A stretch of DNA of 64,000 nt from Meiothermus hypogaeus (lineage in GTDB: Bacteria > Deinococcota > Deinococci > Deinococcales > Thermaceae), in NCBI RefSeq assembly GCF_003574035.1, contig NZ_QWKY01000003.1, positions 36,917 to 100,916 of the forward strand. The letters are read 5' to 3'. The position numbers and the translations under genes are program-made. Within the stretch, counting starts at the first letter, position 1; each line of letters starts with the position of its first letter. This document shows, in pieces, positions 7,858 to 16,523 of the stretch. The notes under the pieces are model-generated. The model was not told where the DNA came from. It was given only the letters and a program-made list of their open reading frames with translations, and did no database searches.

Positions 7858-9236
7858 CAAAAGTACATGGGCTCGCGCCGCAGGAGCTTGCCCCGCCCCT
7901 TCTCCCCTACAAACTGCCCCTCGCGCACCGCGACCTTGCCCCGCACCGTGACCACACTGGGCTTGCCGTCTATCTCGAAGCCTTCAAAGCCGTTGTAATC
8001 GTTGTTCACGCTCTGGGTGGCAACCGAAATTTTGCCCCGGTATTGGGGGTCGTAAACAACCAGATCGGCATCGGACCCAACTGCAATGGTGCCCTTGCGC
8101 GGGAACAAACCAAAGAGCTTAGCCGCCCTGGTGCTGGCCGCGTCCACAAAGCGGTGGATATCGAGGTGCCCCCGGCTCACCCCATAGGTGTAGAGCAGGT
8201 TCACCCGGTCTTCGATAGCCGGGATGCCATTGGGAATCGAAGTAAAGGCATCCTTGCCGAGCAGCTTCTGTGAAGTGTCGAAGGGGCAGTGGTCGGTGCC
8301 TACAGTATCGATAAAACCCTGAGCCAGCGCGTCCCACAGAGCTTTTTGGTTGCGCTTTTCGCGCAGGGGGGGCGACATTATGTACTTCATGGCCTCCACC
8401 CCGCCCTGCTCGGCGTAGGTCTTGTCCAGCAGAAAGTGAGGGATGACCGACTCAATGTACAGGGGTACGCCGCGGGCCTTGGCGGCCAAAGCCGCATCGA
8501 GGGCAGGCTTACAGGAGAGGTGCACCACATAGCCAGTGGCTCCGGTGTTTTCTAGGAAAGTGGCAAACCGGTTCGTCCCCTCGGCCTCGACCGACTCAGG
8601 GCGGCTGGGCTCGTGCCACTCGGGGCCGGTCTTGCCTTCAGACAGGAGTTTTTGTTGCAACTGGCCCACCAGCTCGGCATTCTCGCAGTGGGCGGTCACG
8701 ATCACCCCTAGCTCTTTGGCAAGTCGCATGGTCTGGTACATCTCGCCGTCTTCCACCCCAAAGAAGTTCTTGTAGCTCAGGAAAATCTTGAAGCTGCTGA
8801 TACCGTCGGCCACGATCTCGCGGAGCTGAGCCTCAGTCTTGGGGTCAAACTTGGTGACCGACATATGGAAGGTGTAGTCGCAGTAGCTATTCCCCTCGGC
8901 TTTGCTCTTCCACAGGTTATAGCCTTCCAGAGCGTCGTCGTTGCGGCTTGGGCAGCACATCTCAATGTAGGTGGTGGTGCCCCCCATCAGAGCCGCCTTG
9001 GAGCCCGTTTCGTGGGTGTCCTTGGCGAAGGTCGCCATGAAGGGCAGATAGATGTGAACGTGCGGGTCTATGAAGCCCGGAAACACATACTTGCCCCTGG
9101 CGTCAATCACCTCCGTACCGGGCGGGGCGTCCAAGTTGTTCCCAATACGCGTAATGGTCTCGCCTTCAGCGTAAATATCAGCTTTGTAGCGGCTGTCTGC
9201 GGTGATGATTTCGCCGTTTTTGATGAGCAGTCCCAT
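7857..9236 (-). CDS. hydA: Dihydropyrimidinase (hydantoinase-type cyclic amidohydrolase)
   Basis: This 459-aa amidohydrolase hydrolyses dihydrouracil or dihydrothymine to the N-carbamoyl-beta-amino acid. The metal-site motif DPHVHIYLPF lies near residue 58. The lysine expected to be carboxylated is in SSFKIFLSYKN near 150. TAHCEN, VVHLSC and the catalytic aspartate in VGTDHCPFD follow. The length is standard for the family. GGGGG lies shortly upstream of the ATG. Together with PreA, PreT and the M20 hydrolase it completes reductive pyrimidine breakdown. Activity on hydantoins is also common in this family. Confidence 0.95.
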   Translation of the reverse strand: MGLLIKNGEIITADSRYKADIYAEGETITRIGNNLDAPPGTEVIDARGKYVFPGFIDPHVHIYLPFMATFAKDTHETGSKAALMGGTTTYIEMCCPSRNDDALEGYNLWKSKAEGNSYCDYTFHMSVTKFDPKTEAQLREIVADGISSFKIFLSYKNFFGVEDGEMYQTMRLAKELGVIVTAHCENAELVGQLQQKLLSEGKTGPEWHEPSRPESVEAEGTNRFATFLENTGATGYVVHLSCKPALDAALAAKARGVPLYIESVIPHFLLDKTYAEQGGVEAMKYIMSPPLREKRNQKALWDALAQGFIDTVGTDHCPFDTSQKLLGKDAFTSIPNGIPAIEDRVNLLYTYGVSRGHLDIHRFVDAASTRAAKLFGLFPRKGTIAVGSDADLVVYDPQYRGKISVATQSVNNDYNGFEGFEIDGKPSVVTVRGKVAVREGQFVGEKGRGKLLRREPMYF

Positions 9237-9237
9237 A

Positions 9238-9390
9238 TCAACCCCCTTTTGTGAGTCGGTACTCTAGTCCTCGTAGTTCGTTTTCTATATAGGCGTACAC
9301 AACTCTGGTATTCACTCTGATCACTTCTATATGGATCGGCGATTTCCCATACAACGAGCTTGTCTTGCGAGATGCTATTTTTTTTGCCAT
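9238..9390 (-). CDS. Possible 50-aa basic peptide upstream of dihydropyrimidinase
   Basis: An ATG frame of 50 residues (starting MAKKIASRKTSSLYGK, ending RLTKGG) finishes one base before the dihydropyrimidinase ATG (TGA-T-ATG). It could be a coupled leader gene. The stretch is more AT-rich than its surroundings, and no ribosome binding site is obvious. It may equally be chance or a remnant. The remaining intergenic bases to preA (9391-9606) show no other gene. Confidence 0.3.
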   Translation of the reverse strand: MAKKIASRKTSSLYGKSPIHIEVIRVNTRVVYAYIENELRGLEYRLTKGG

Positions 9391-9606
9391 TTAGCAACGT
9401 GCTTATCCAAAGCCACTAAGCAGTCAAAAGATGCCAGGTCCACTGAGTCGAGGCCTCGAGGTTGATGGTCACTGGCATCAACGCCAAATAAGTTCTCCAG
9501 AGTGGAAACGGCACAGAACCGTAGGCTCCTGGGTCACCCATCCACCTGTTTCGAGGCATAGAAAGCGCTGTAAAGGTAGAAGGGGACTCGCGTCTGTAGG
9601 CATATC

Positions 9607-10992
9607 TTAGTGAATCTCAATCCCCACCTCTTCCCGGTAACGCTGCATAGCTTCCCAGTCGTTGGTCACCTCGGGGCGCTTCTCGGTGAGTTCACGCCAG
9701 GTGACGCTTGCACGGCCCGAGGGCACCTCTACCATCTCGATACAACCCTCCACCGGACAGACGTTGTGGCACAGGCGGCAACCCACACAGTCTTCTTCGC
9801 GTACAACCGGCTGGGGGCGGGTACTCACCGCTTCGTGCTTGCCGTTGCTCCGCACGTCATAGTGGTAAGGTGGCACCACCTGGCCACTCGCGTCTACCAG
9901 ATCAATGCACTGATGGGCGGTGTCGTTGCAGGCCACATAGCAAAGGTTGCACTGGATGCACTTATCGGGGTTGATGCGGGCCACGGCGCGGAAGGAGAGG
10001 TCGAAGTCGTTGAAGTCGGAGATGCGGTGCAGGCTCTTGCCCACCACGTCATTAATGGTCTTGAAGCCCTTGGCGTCCATCCAGGCATTCAGGCCGTCCG
10101 TAAGGTCTTCGATGATGCGGAAGCCATAGTGCATCACGGCGGTGCAAACCTGCAGGCTGGTCGCACCCAGCAACAAAAACTCGGCGGCGTCCCTCCAGGT
10201 CGAGATGCCACCCATGCCCGAGATGGGCACACCCGTCTTTCGCACCACCTCGTCTACCCCCAAAGAGGAAAGCATGTTCAGGGCAATGGGCTTGACCGCC
10301 GGGCCAGCATAGCCGCCGTGGCCACCTTTGCCACCAATATTGGGGGTGATTTGGAAGTTATCCAGATCCACCCCCACGATGGAGTTGATGGTATTGATGA
10401 GCGAAAGCCCGTTGGCCCCCGCCGCCAAAGCAGCCCGTGCCGGTGGCACCACCGAGGCCACGTTGGGGGTTAACTTGACAATAACCGGGATTTTGGCCAC
10501 GTCCATTACCCAGCGGGTGATTTGCTGACAGTATTCAGGCACCTGGCCCACCGCGCTGCCCATCCCCCGCTCGCTCATGCCGTGGGGGCAGCCATAGTTG
10601 AGTTCGATGCCGTCGGCTCCAGTGTCTTCAATCTTGAGGATAATGTCCCGCCAGGCCTCGGGGGTAGACTCTACCATGGCCGATACAATTACCGCCCGGT
10701 CGGGCCAGTGGCGTTTGACATCGCGTATTTCCTTCAGGTTGACCTCGAGCGGCCGGTCGGAAATCAGCTCCACGTTGTTGATGGCCAGCATCTTCTGGCC
10801 CCCGTAGTGCCATGCTCCGTAGCGGTTCGAGACATTCAACACCGGCGCCCCAATGGTCTTCCAGACCGCTCCGCCCCAGCCGTGCTCAAAGGCCCGGTGG
10901 ATCTGTGCACCCGAGTTGGTGGGGGGTGCTGAGGCCAGCCAGAAGGGGTTGGGGGACTTGATGCCGGCAAAGTTGATGCTAAGGTCGGCCAT
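9607..10992 (-). CDS. preA: Dihydropyrimidine dehydrogenase, PreA subunit
   Basis: This 461-aa subunit of NAD(P)-dependent dihydropyrimidine dehydrogenase reduces uracil or thymine at the expense of electrons delivered by PreT. Residues 1 to about 310 form the FMN-binding dihydroorotate-dehydrogenase-like barrel (LNYGCPHGMSERGMGSAVGQ with the active-site cysteine region, then KLTPNV and GMGGI). The C-terminus carries two 4Fe-4S motifs, CIQCNLCYVAC and CVGCRLCHNVCP, as in PreA of E. coli and the C-terminal part of mammalian DPD. It lies 65 bp downstream of preT. Confidence 0.95.
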   Translation of the reverse strand: MADLSINFAGIKSPNPFWLASAPPTNSGAQIHRAFEHGWGGAVWKTIGAPVLNVSNRYGAWHYGGQKMLAINNVELISDRPLEVNLKEIRDVKRHWPDRAVIVSAMVESTPEAWRDIILKIEDTGADGIELNYGCPHGMSERGMGSAVGQVPEYCQQITRWVMDVAKIPVIVKLTPNVASVVPPARAALAAGANGLSLINTINSIVGVDLDNFQITPNIGGKGGHGGYAGPAVKPIALNMLSSLGVDEVVRKTGVPISGMGGISTWRDAAEFLLLGATSLQVCTAVMHYGFRIIEDLTDGLNAWMDAKGFKTINDVVGKSLHRISDFNDFDLSFRAVARINPDKCIQCNLCYVACNDTAHQCIDLVDASGQVVPPYHYDVRSNGKHEAVSTRPQPVVREEDCVGCRLCHNVCPVEGCIEMVEVPSGRASVTWRELTEKRPEVTNDWEAMQRYREEVGIEIH

Positions 10993-11057
10993 TAACTGCT
11001 CCTTTCATTGGGGTTGAAAGCGAAAACTCACCTTACGAAAAGGCCTTTTCGTCCAAA

Positions 11058-12389
11058 TCAATCATCGGCTGCTGCGCCCATCCCAGCCATCAGGTTGCGG
11101 TGAATCGCAAACGCCGCAAGTTTGCCGTCCTGCACTGCCATCACGGTAGAGGCTGAGCCCTTGGCCCGGATGCAGTCTCCACCGGCGTAAACGCCGGGCA
11201 GGCTGGTCTGGTAATCCTGGTTGACCTTGATGAAGCCCTTGTCGGTCTCGAGGCCCAGCAGCCTAGCCACCGCTGGTTTCTCCTGCCCGATGGCCTTCAC
11301 CACCTGATCGCAGGGCAACACGAACTCCGACCCAGGCACGGGCTCGGGGGCGGGCCGACCCGAGGCGTCGGGGGCCCCCAGGGCCATCCGCACGCACTTC
11401 AGGCCCACCACCTGGCCGTTTTCCACCAGCACCTCCACGGGCTGGGTCAGGAAGCGGAACTCCACCCCTTCGTTTTTCACAAAGCTGTACTCGAAATCAT
11501 AGGCCGTCATCTCGCGCTCGGTACGGCGGTAGACCATCGTGACCCGCTCGGCCCCCAGGCGCTTGGCAATGGTAGCGCAGTCCACGGCGGTATTACCCGC
11601 CCCAATCACCACCACCTGATGCCCTACCTTGAGGCTTCCAGGATTCATCTTGGAGGTCTCGATGTACTGCAGGCCGTCCAGGATGTACTCCTCACCGGGA
11701 ATTCCCATCCTGGGCACGGCCCCCAGGCCCACGCTGAGGAACACCGCATCAAAGCCCTGCTTTACCTCATCCCAGGAAAGGTTTCGGCCCAGCTCCATCT
11801 GAGTCTTGATCTCCACGCCCAGCCGCCGCACCATATCGGCCTCGGCCTGGGCCACCTCTACAGGCTCACGCAGTACGATGATGCCGTAGGTTGAGAGCCC
11901 GTTGGGAAGTTCGCGCTTCTCGAAAACCGTGACACTGTGTCCTAGCTTGGCCAGCTCGCCGGCGCAGGTCAGGCCCGCGGGCCCCGCCCCGATCACCGCA
12001 ACCTTCTTGCCCGTGGGGGGGCCTGGCTTGAACACGTCAATCCCGCGCTCGTACACGTAATCGGTTGCGTAGCGCTGCAAGCGCCCAATGGCGATGGGTT
12101 TGTGCTCAGCCCCGAGCACACAGGCCCCCTCACACAACTCCTGCACGGGGCAGACCCGTGCGCAGGTGGCCCCCATAAGGTTGGACTCCAGAATCGTGCG
12201 GGCCGAACCCACCACGTTGCCGGTCGCAATTTTTTTGATGAACTTGGGAATGTCAATGTGGGTGGGACAGGCATGGGTGCAGGGCGCGTCGTAGCAGTAG
12301 AGGCAGCGGTTGGCTTCGACCAGCGCCTCGTGGTCGGTCAGGGGCGGGTAGTATTCAGATAGCACTTCCTCTGGCTTAATGATCTGCAC
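11058..12389 (-). CDS. preT: Dihydropyrimidine dehydrogenase, PreT subunit
   Basis: This 443-aa flavoprotein is related to the glutamate synthase small subunit. N-terminal cysteine clusters that ligate Fe-S centres (CLYCYDAPCTHACP and CARVCPVQELCEGAC) are followed by an FAD-binding GAGPAGLTCAGELA and an NAD(P)-binding GAGNTAVDCA. It passes electrons from NAD(P)H to PreA. The start was set at a GTG four bases after GGAGGAA, giving VQIIKPEEVL as the N-terminus; the upstream in-frame region shows no family similarity. It is the first gene of the pyrimidine cluster, with a promoter and inverted-repeat operator about 120-160 bp upstream. Confidence 0.93.
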   Translation of the reverse strand: MQIIKPEEVLSEYYPPLTDHEALVEANRCLYCYDAPCTHACPTHIDIPKFIKKIATGNVVGSARTILESNLMGATCARVCPVQELCEGACVLGAEHKPIAIGRLQRYATDYVYERGIDVFKPGPPTGKKVAVIGAGPAGLTCAGELAKLGHSVTVFEKRELPNGLSTYGIIVLREPVEVAQAEADMVRRLGVEIKTQMELGRNLSWDEVKQGFDAVFLSVGLGAVPRMGIPGEEYILDGLQYIETSKMNPGSLKVGHQVVVIGAGNTAVDCATIAKRLGAERVTMVYRRTEREMTAYDFEYSFVKNEGVEFRFLTQPVEVLVENGQVVGLKCVRMALGAPDASGRPAPEPVPGSEFVLPCDQVVKAIGQEKPAVARLLGLETDKGFIKVNQDYQTSLPGVYAGGDCIRAKGSASTVMAVQDGKLAAFAIHRNLMAGMGAAADD

Positions 12390-12508
12390 GCTTCCTCCTT
12401 TATTTGGACTGGTGTCTTCTCTCCACACAAAAGAACAAAAACCCTCTCGGTGATTGATCACTAAGACGGTTCGTGCCCTCACGGGAGCCGATTTAACCCA
12501 GTTGATTT

Positions 12509-12549
12509 GTTCTAACAGGAATATACGAGCCAGGTTAGAACGTTGTCAA
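12509..12549 (-). promoter_or_regulatory. Promoter and candidate operator of the pyrimidine cluster
   Basis: On the minus strand a perfect TTGACA (12549-12544) and TATATT (12525-12520) are spaced by 18 bases. Two perfect inverted arms, GTTCTAAC (12541-12534) and GTTAGAAC (12516-12509), flank the -10. One lies in the spacer and the other over the expected start point, a good position for repression. The binding factor is unknown; the PucR-like regulator of the cluster is the natural candidate. Confidence 0.7.
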
Positions 12550-12669
12550 GCACACCTCTCCTGGTACGTGGCCCGGCTAAATGCAATACCGCGAATGTGT
12601 TTCTAAAATAAGCCTTGCTCGATGTTTACAGATTGTGTAAATAGTTAAACAAACCTACCCGATTATGTC

Positions 12670-12698
12670 TTGACTTAACTAAACTTATGTTATATACA
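12670..12698 (+). promoter_or_regulatory. Promoter of the 40-aa membrane peptide gene
   Basis: TTGACT (12670-12675) and TATACA (12693-12698) are spaced by 17 bases. The ATG of the small gene begins 6 bases after the -10, at the expected transcription start, so the message should be leaderless. Confidence 0.65.
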
Positions 12699-12704
12699 TA
12701 TTCT

Positions 12705-12827
12705 ATGGCACTAAAACGAACCACGCCCAATAAAAAAGCCGCCAGCGACTTGCTGATGGATATTGCCACCGGCGCGATTGCGGCCCTGTTGCTGGTGATT
12801 TTTGCCCTACTGGTACCCACCATCTGA
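12705..12827 (+). CDS. 40-aa single-pass membrane peptide, probably leaderless
   Basis: This reading frame gives 40 residues: a basic N-terminus (MALKRTTPNKKAASDLL) and one long hydrophobic helix (about residues 20-39) ending VPTI. There is no ribosome binding site, but a near-consensus promoter places the ATG at the expected first transcribed base. Promoter quality and the classic positive-inside topology support a real gene. No family was recognised. It is divergent from preT, and its stop is 80 bp before a small acidic protein gene. Confidence 0.6.
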   Translation: MALKRTTPNKKAASDLLMDIATGAIAALLLVIFALLVPTI

Positions 12828-12907
12828 GCCCGCATGCAGATGTCATCTCGAAAGCAGATTGACTGTTTGGCCCCGCATCAAAGTTCATCATGCCGTAGAA
12901 TTTTTAT

Positions 12908-13123
12908 GTGTACGAGACCTTGGAAGGCTCTGTTTTGCAAGCTCAGATCGCCAGCATTCATGGAGCGGTTTTCTACGATGTGGTGTTGCAAGCGGGCGAC
13001 ACTGTCCGTCGGTTACGCTTTCAGGACACGTTTTTGAACCCCGCTCCTGAGCCGGGCGAGTATCTTAAAATTGAACTCATTTTGGGGAACGTGAGCAACG
13101 TGCAGCGAATCCCGGCTCCATGA
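12908..13123 (+). CDS. 71-aa hypothetical protein
   Basis: The product has 71 residues, starts with GTG and ends NVSNVQRIPAP. It looks like an all-beta small domain with alternating hydrophobic residues (SIHGAVFYDVVLQAGDTVRRLRF), no signal peptide and no cysteines. A TAGAAT box (12896-12901) ends 6 bases before the GTG, again the leaderless arrangement, though no -35 was found. The family is unknown. The overlapping frame starting at a nearby ATG gives an improbable composition, which favours this reading. Confidence 0.5.
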   Translation: MYETLEGSVLQAQIASIHGAVFYDVVLQAGDTVRRLRFQDTFLNPAPEPGEYLKIELILGNVSNVQRIPAP

Positions 13124-13167
13124 CGGTCTGTCGGGATGGTCAAGCGTGGTTTAGTTTCGAGAGTCTG

Positions 13168-13199
13168 TTAGACAAAATCTTGAGCAAGGTATACTCAAG
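13168..13199 (+). promoter_or_regulatory. lon promoter with HAIR-type (HspR) operator
   Basis: CTTGAGC-N7-ACTCAAG at 13179-13199 matches the HspR-associated inverted repeat (CTTGAGT-N7-ACTCAAG) at 13 of 14 positions. It overlaps a TATACT -10 (13190-13195) with TTAGAC (13168-13173) 16 bases upstream. HspR represses chaperone and protease genes in actinobacteria and Deinococcus, so heat-shock control of lon is expected here. No hspR gene is in the window. Confidence 0.7.
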
Positions 13200-13323
13200 T
13201 AGCCTAAGTGTAAGATTTGACCCTATCCATGTCCCACCACCTTATAAAATCAAGAATATATATCGCTCCCATCCCGCCGAGAGAGCGACGAACCCCAGGC
13301 GGAACTCAGGAGATAGATACCTT

Positions 13324-15708
13324 ATGCGCTTAGAACTGCCGGTCATTCCACTGCGAAATACCGTGATTTTGCCGCATACCACCACCCCGGTGGATGTGGG
13401 CCGTGCCAAAAGCAAGCGTGCGGTCGAAGAAGCAATGGGTGCCGACCGGCTCATCTTCCTGGTCGCACAGCGTGACCCGGAAGTGGACGATCCCACCCAG
13501 GATGACCTGTATGAATGGGGGGTGCAGGCCGTGGTGAAGCAAGCCATGCGTCTGCCCGATGGTACTTTGCAGGTCATGGTCGAGGCCCGCGCCAGAGCCA
13601 AAGTCACAGAATACATCGCGGGGCCGTTCCTGCGGGCCCGGGGCGAAGTTTACTCCGAGGTTTTCCCCGCCGACGAGACCGTGACCCGTGTGTTGGTAGA
13701 AGAACTCAAGGACGCTTTCGATAAATATGTGACCAACCACAAGTCGCTAAGGCTCGATCGCTATCAACTCGAGGCCGTGAAGGGCACCACCGACCCGGCC
13801 ATGCTGGCCGATACCATCACCTACCACTCGACCTGGACGGTGGCCGAGAAGCAGGAGATTCTCGAGCTAACCGACATAGAAGCCCGGCTCAAGAAAGTGC
13901 TGGAATTCCTTAGTCGGGATCTGGAGCGCTTTGAGCTTGACAAGAAGGTTGCTCAGCGGGTCAAGGAGCAGATGGACACCAACCAGCGCGAGTACTACCT
14001 ACGCGAGCAGATGAAAGCCATCCAGAAAGAACTGGGTGGTGGCGAAGACGGGCTGAGTGACCTGGACGCGCTGCGTAAAAAAATTGAAGAAGTAGGAATG
14101 CCCGAGGCGGTCAAGACCAAAGCCCTCAAAGAGCTTGACCGACTGGAGCGCATGCAGCAGGGCAGCCCCGAGGCCACTGTGGCCCGCACCTACCTGGACT
14201 GGCTGACCGACGTACCCTGGACCAAAGCCGACCCCGAGGTGCTGGACATTGCCCACACCCGCCAGATTCTCGACGAGGATCACTTCGGCCTTAAGGATGT
14301 CAAGGAGCGCATCCTGGAATACCTGGCAGTGCGGCAAATGACAGCCCACCTGGACGTGCGCAACAAGGCCCCCATCCTGGTACTGGTTGGGCCGCCGGGG
14401 GTCGGCAAGACCTCGCTGGGGCGCAGCATCGCCCGGAGCATGAACCGCAAGTTCCATCGCATCTCGCTGGGTGGGGTGCGCGACGAAGCCGAAATCCGGG
14501 GGCACCGCCGCACCTACATTGGGGCCATGCCGGGCAAACTCATCCACGCCATGAAGCAGGTGGGGGTGGTCAACCCGGTGATTCTGCTGGACGAAATTGA
14601 CAAGATGAGCTCCGACTGGCGCGGCGACCCGGCCAGCGCCATGCTGGAAGTGCTCGACCCCGAGCAGAACAACACCTTTACCGACCACTACCTGGACGTG
14701 CCCTACGATCTTTCCAAGGTCTTCTTTATCACCACCGCCAACACCCTGCAAACCATCCCTCGGCCCCTGCTGGATCGGATGGAGATTATCGAGATTCCGG
14801 GCTACACCAACCTCGAGAAAGCCTCCATCGCCCGCCAATACCTCTGGCCCAAACAGGTCAAGGAAGCCGGTATGGAAGGCAAGATTGAAGTGACCGATGC
14901 CGCCATTATGCGGGTGATTAACGAATACACCCGCGAGGCAGGGGTGCGGGGCCTCGAGCGTGAGATGGGCAAGATTGCCCGCAAAGGAGCTAAGTTCTGG
15001 CTCGAGGGCAACTGGGAAGGCGTGCGCACGGTGGACGCGCCCGACGTGCCCACTTACCTGGGCATCCCCCGTTTCCGCCTCGACAAGGCCGAGACCGAGC
15101 CCCAGGTCGGCACCGCCCAGGGCCTGGCCTGGACGCCGGTGGGCGGCACCCTGCTCACCATTGAGGTGGCTGCGGTTCCCGGCACCGGCAAACTCTCGCT
15201 GACCGGCCAACTGGGCGAGGTCATGAAGGAGTCGGCCCAGGCAGCCCTCACCTACCTTCGGGCGCACACCCAGACTTACGGCCTGCCCGAGGACTTTCAC
15301 AACAAGGTAGATCTGCACGTTCACGTTCCCGATGGCGCTACCCCCAAGGATGGTCCCAGCGCCGGCATCACCATGACCACCGCCATCGCCAGCGCCCTCA
15401 GCCGTCGCCCGGCCCGCATGGACATCGCCATGACCGGCGAGGTCAGCCTGCGCGGCAAGGTAATGCCCATTGGTGGGGTGAAGGAAAAACTGCTGGCAGC
15501 CCACCAGGCCGGCATCCACAAGATCGTGCTACCCAAGGACAATGAACCCCAGCTCGAGGATCTGCCCAAGGAAGTGCTGGAAGGGCTGGACATCAAGCTG
15601 GTAGATGACGTGAGTCAGGTGCTGGAGTATCTGCTGCTGCCCGAGCCTGCCATGCCCCCTGTGGTGCAACCCGGCGACAACCGCCAGCAGCCCGGCGCCG
15701 GCGCGTAG
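13324..15708 (+). CDS. lon: ATP-dependent protease Lon
   Basis: This 794-aa Lon protease degrades misfolded and regulatory proteins in the cytoplasm. The N-terminal substrate-binding domain begins [15 protein letters not shown] coiled region lies around residues 200-270. The AAA+ module has Walker A GPPGVGKT and Walker B ILLDEID. The protease domain has the catalytic serine in [10 protein letters not shown] and the lysine in [10 protein letters not shown]. The start is an ATG about 9 bases after AGGAG. A longer in-frame extension upstream has no family similarity and runs through the promoter. A terminator follows the stop. Confidence 0.97.
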   Translation: MRLELPVIPLRNTVILPHTTTPVDVGRAKSKRAVEEAMGADRLIFLVAQRDPEVDDPTQDDLYEWGVQAVVKQAMRLPDGTLQVMVEARARAKVTEYIAGPFLRARGEVYSEVFPADETVTRVLVEELKDAFDKYVTNHKSLRLDRYQLEAVKGTTDPAMLADTITYHSTWTVAEKQEILELTDIEARLKKVLEFLSRDLERFELDKKVAQRVKEQMDTNQREYYLREQMKAIQKELGGGEDGLSDLDALRKKIEEVGMPEAVKTKALKELDRLERMQQGSPEATVARTYLDWLTDVPWTKADPEVLDIAHTRQILDEDHFGLKDVKERILEYLAVRQMTAHLDVRNKAPILVLVGPPGVGKTSLGRSIARSMNRKFHRISLGGVRDEAEIRGHRRTYIGAMPGKLIHAMKQVGVVNPVILLDEIDKMSSDWRGDPASAMLEVLDPEQNNTFTDHYLDVPYDLSKVFFITTANTLQTIPRPLLDRMEIIEIPGYTNLEKASIARQYLWPKQVKEAGMEGKIEVTDAAIMRVINEYTREAGVRGLEREMGKIARKGAKFWLEGNWEGVRTVDAPDVPTYLGIPRFRLDKAETEPQVGTAQGLAWTPVGGTLLTIEVAAVPGTGKLSLTGQLGEVMKESAQAALTYLRAHTQTYGLPEDFHNKVDLHVHVPDGATPKDGPSAGITMTTAIASALSRRPARMDIAMTGEVSLRGKVMPIGGVKEKLLAAHQAGIHKIVLPKDNEPQLEDLPKEVLEGLDIKLVDDVSQVLEYLLLPEPAMPPVVQPGDNRQQPGAGA

Positions 15709-15739
15709 CTCCCCGACCTCGAACAAATCAACCCCCCAG

Positions 15740-15759
15740 GCCCCCACTACGGGGGCTTT
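15740..15759 (+). terminator. Intrinsic terminator of lon
   Basis: GCCCCC (15740-15745) pairs with GGGGGC (15751-15756) around the loop ACTAC and is followed by TTTCCC. It begins 31 bp after the lon stop codon. Confidence 0.75.
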
Positions 15760-15966
15760 CCCATTCAAGCTCCTTATCGCGCCCTTCACAGACGTTACCG
15801 CCCGCGAAAACAAGAATGCGTCTGCGCCCAGACGCATGTTACGCACCCAAGCGTGGGCCGGGCTCGGCCCACGAGTGCTTGAGTTTCGATGTTCCGGGCG
15901 GCAACTGTTCTGTCTAAGACAAAGAACTTCTAACCCTGGGGGGCTCGATCTTTGTGAAGAGCGCTC

Positions 15967-16167
15967 TATACCGGATTCAAAAAGACAATCTCTGGGGTGT
16001 TCGGTTTTGTAAAGTGTCTATTTGAATCCTGGAGCACACCCCTCCCTATCAGTTGGCGAAGAAAGCGTCTCCCATTCCAAGGGGCGGTATCGCCCTCCAC
16101 TACGCGGATAACTTCGATCGGGTTGATTCGCTACCGTTCGGCAACAAATCAACCCAATCTGGCATAA
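15967..16167 (-). repeat. MITE-like interspersed repeat, copy 2
   Basis: A full-length copy of about 200 bp in reverse orientation. The end at 15967 reads TATACCGGATTC and the other end, read on the minus strand, starts TTATGCCAGATTGGG. The left hairpin is kept mainly with G-U type changes, and the core GCGTAGTGGAGGGCGATACC is conserved. It lies between lon and a small hypothetical gene. The rest of the 15757-16186 gap shows no gene. Confidence 0.75.
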
Positions 16168-16186
16168 AGATTTCTAGCAGTCCCAA

Positions 16187-16453
16187 TCAAGGCTTCGAAG
16201 CTTTCCAGAACCGCTCTTGCAGCTTTAAGTCGGTCGCCAAAGCATTCCCCTGTTTGAGCCGCACCCGGGGCCGCCCTTGTAGGCCCCGCTCACCCAACGC
16301 ATGTGCTACCTCTTCCAAGGCCTTTCCCAAGTCGCGTGTGGGCCGGTAAAAAACCTCGCGCCGCAACTTTCCCAACGCGTCAAAATACTCCACCTGCACC
16401 ACCGCCCGGCCTTGCTCGAGCCACACCAATACCTGATCCAGTCTGGGTTGCAC
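16187..16453 (-). CDS. 88-aa hypothetical protein
   Basis: An 88-residue soluble protein, MQPRLDQVLVWLEQGRAVV at the start, rich in charged residues with no signal peptide or cysteines. Its pattern (strand VVQVEYFDALGKLRREVFY followed by helix DLGKALEEVAHALGERG) is protein-like, and codon use resembles neighbours. The stop lies 20 bp from the copy 2 repeat. It follows the ribonucleotide reductase gene on the same strand after 70 bp and may be cotranscribed. No family recognised. Confidence 0.5.
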   Translation of the reverse strand: MQPRLDQVLVWLEQGRAVVQVEYFDALGKLRREVFYRPTRDLGKALEEVAHALGERGLQGRPRVRLKQGNALATDLKLQERFWKASKP

Positions 16454-16523
16454 AGTTCAAAACACTGGCACAGCTTTACCCTTATAAAACCGCTGCCCTG
16501 TTTACATTCATCCAGGAATAACT

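Noticed and set aside
13999..15519. 506-codon open frame antisense to lon
   Set aside because: It lies wholly opposite a well-supported gene and arises from GC-rich codon bias; composition (very rich in Gly, His and Val) is unlike a real protein.
15720..15957. Possible short genes after lon, including a 105-codon antisense frame
   Set aside because: They overlap the lon terminator and show no coding character.
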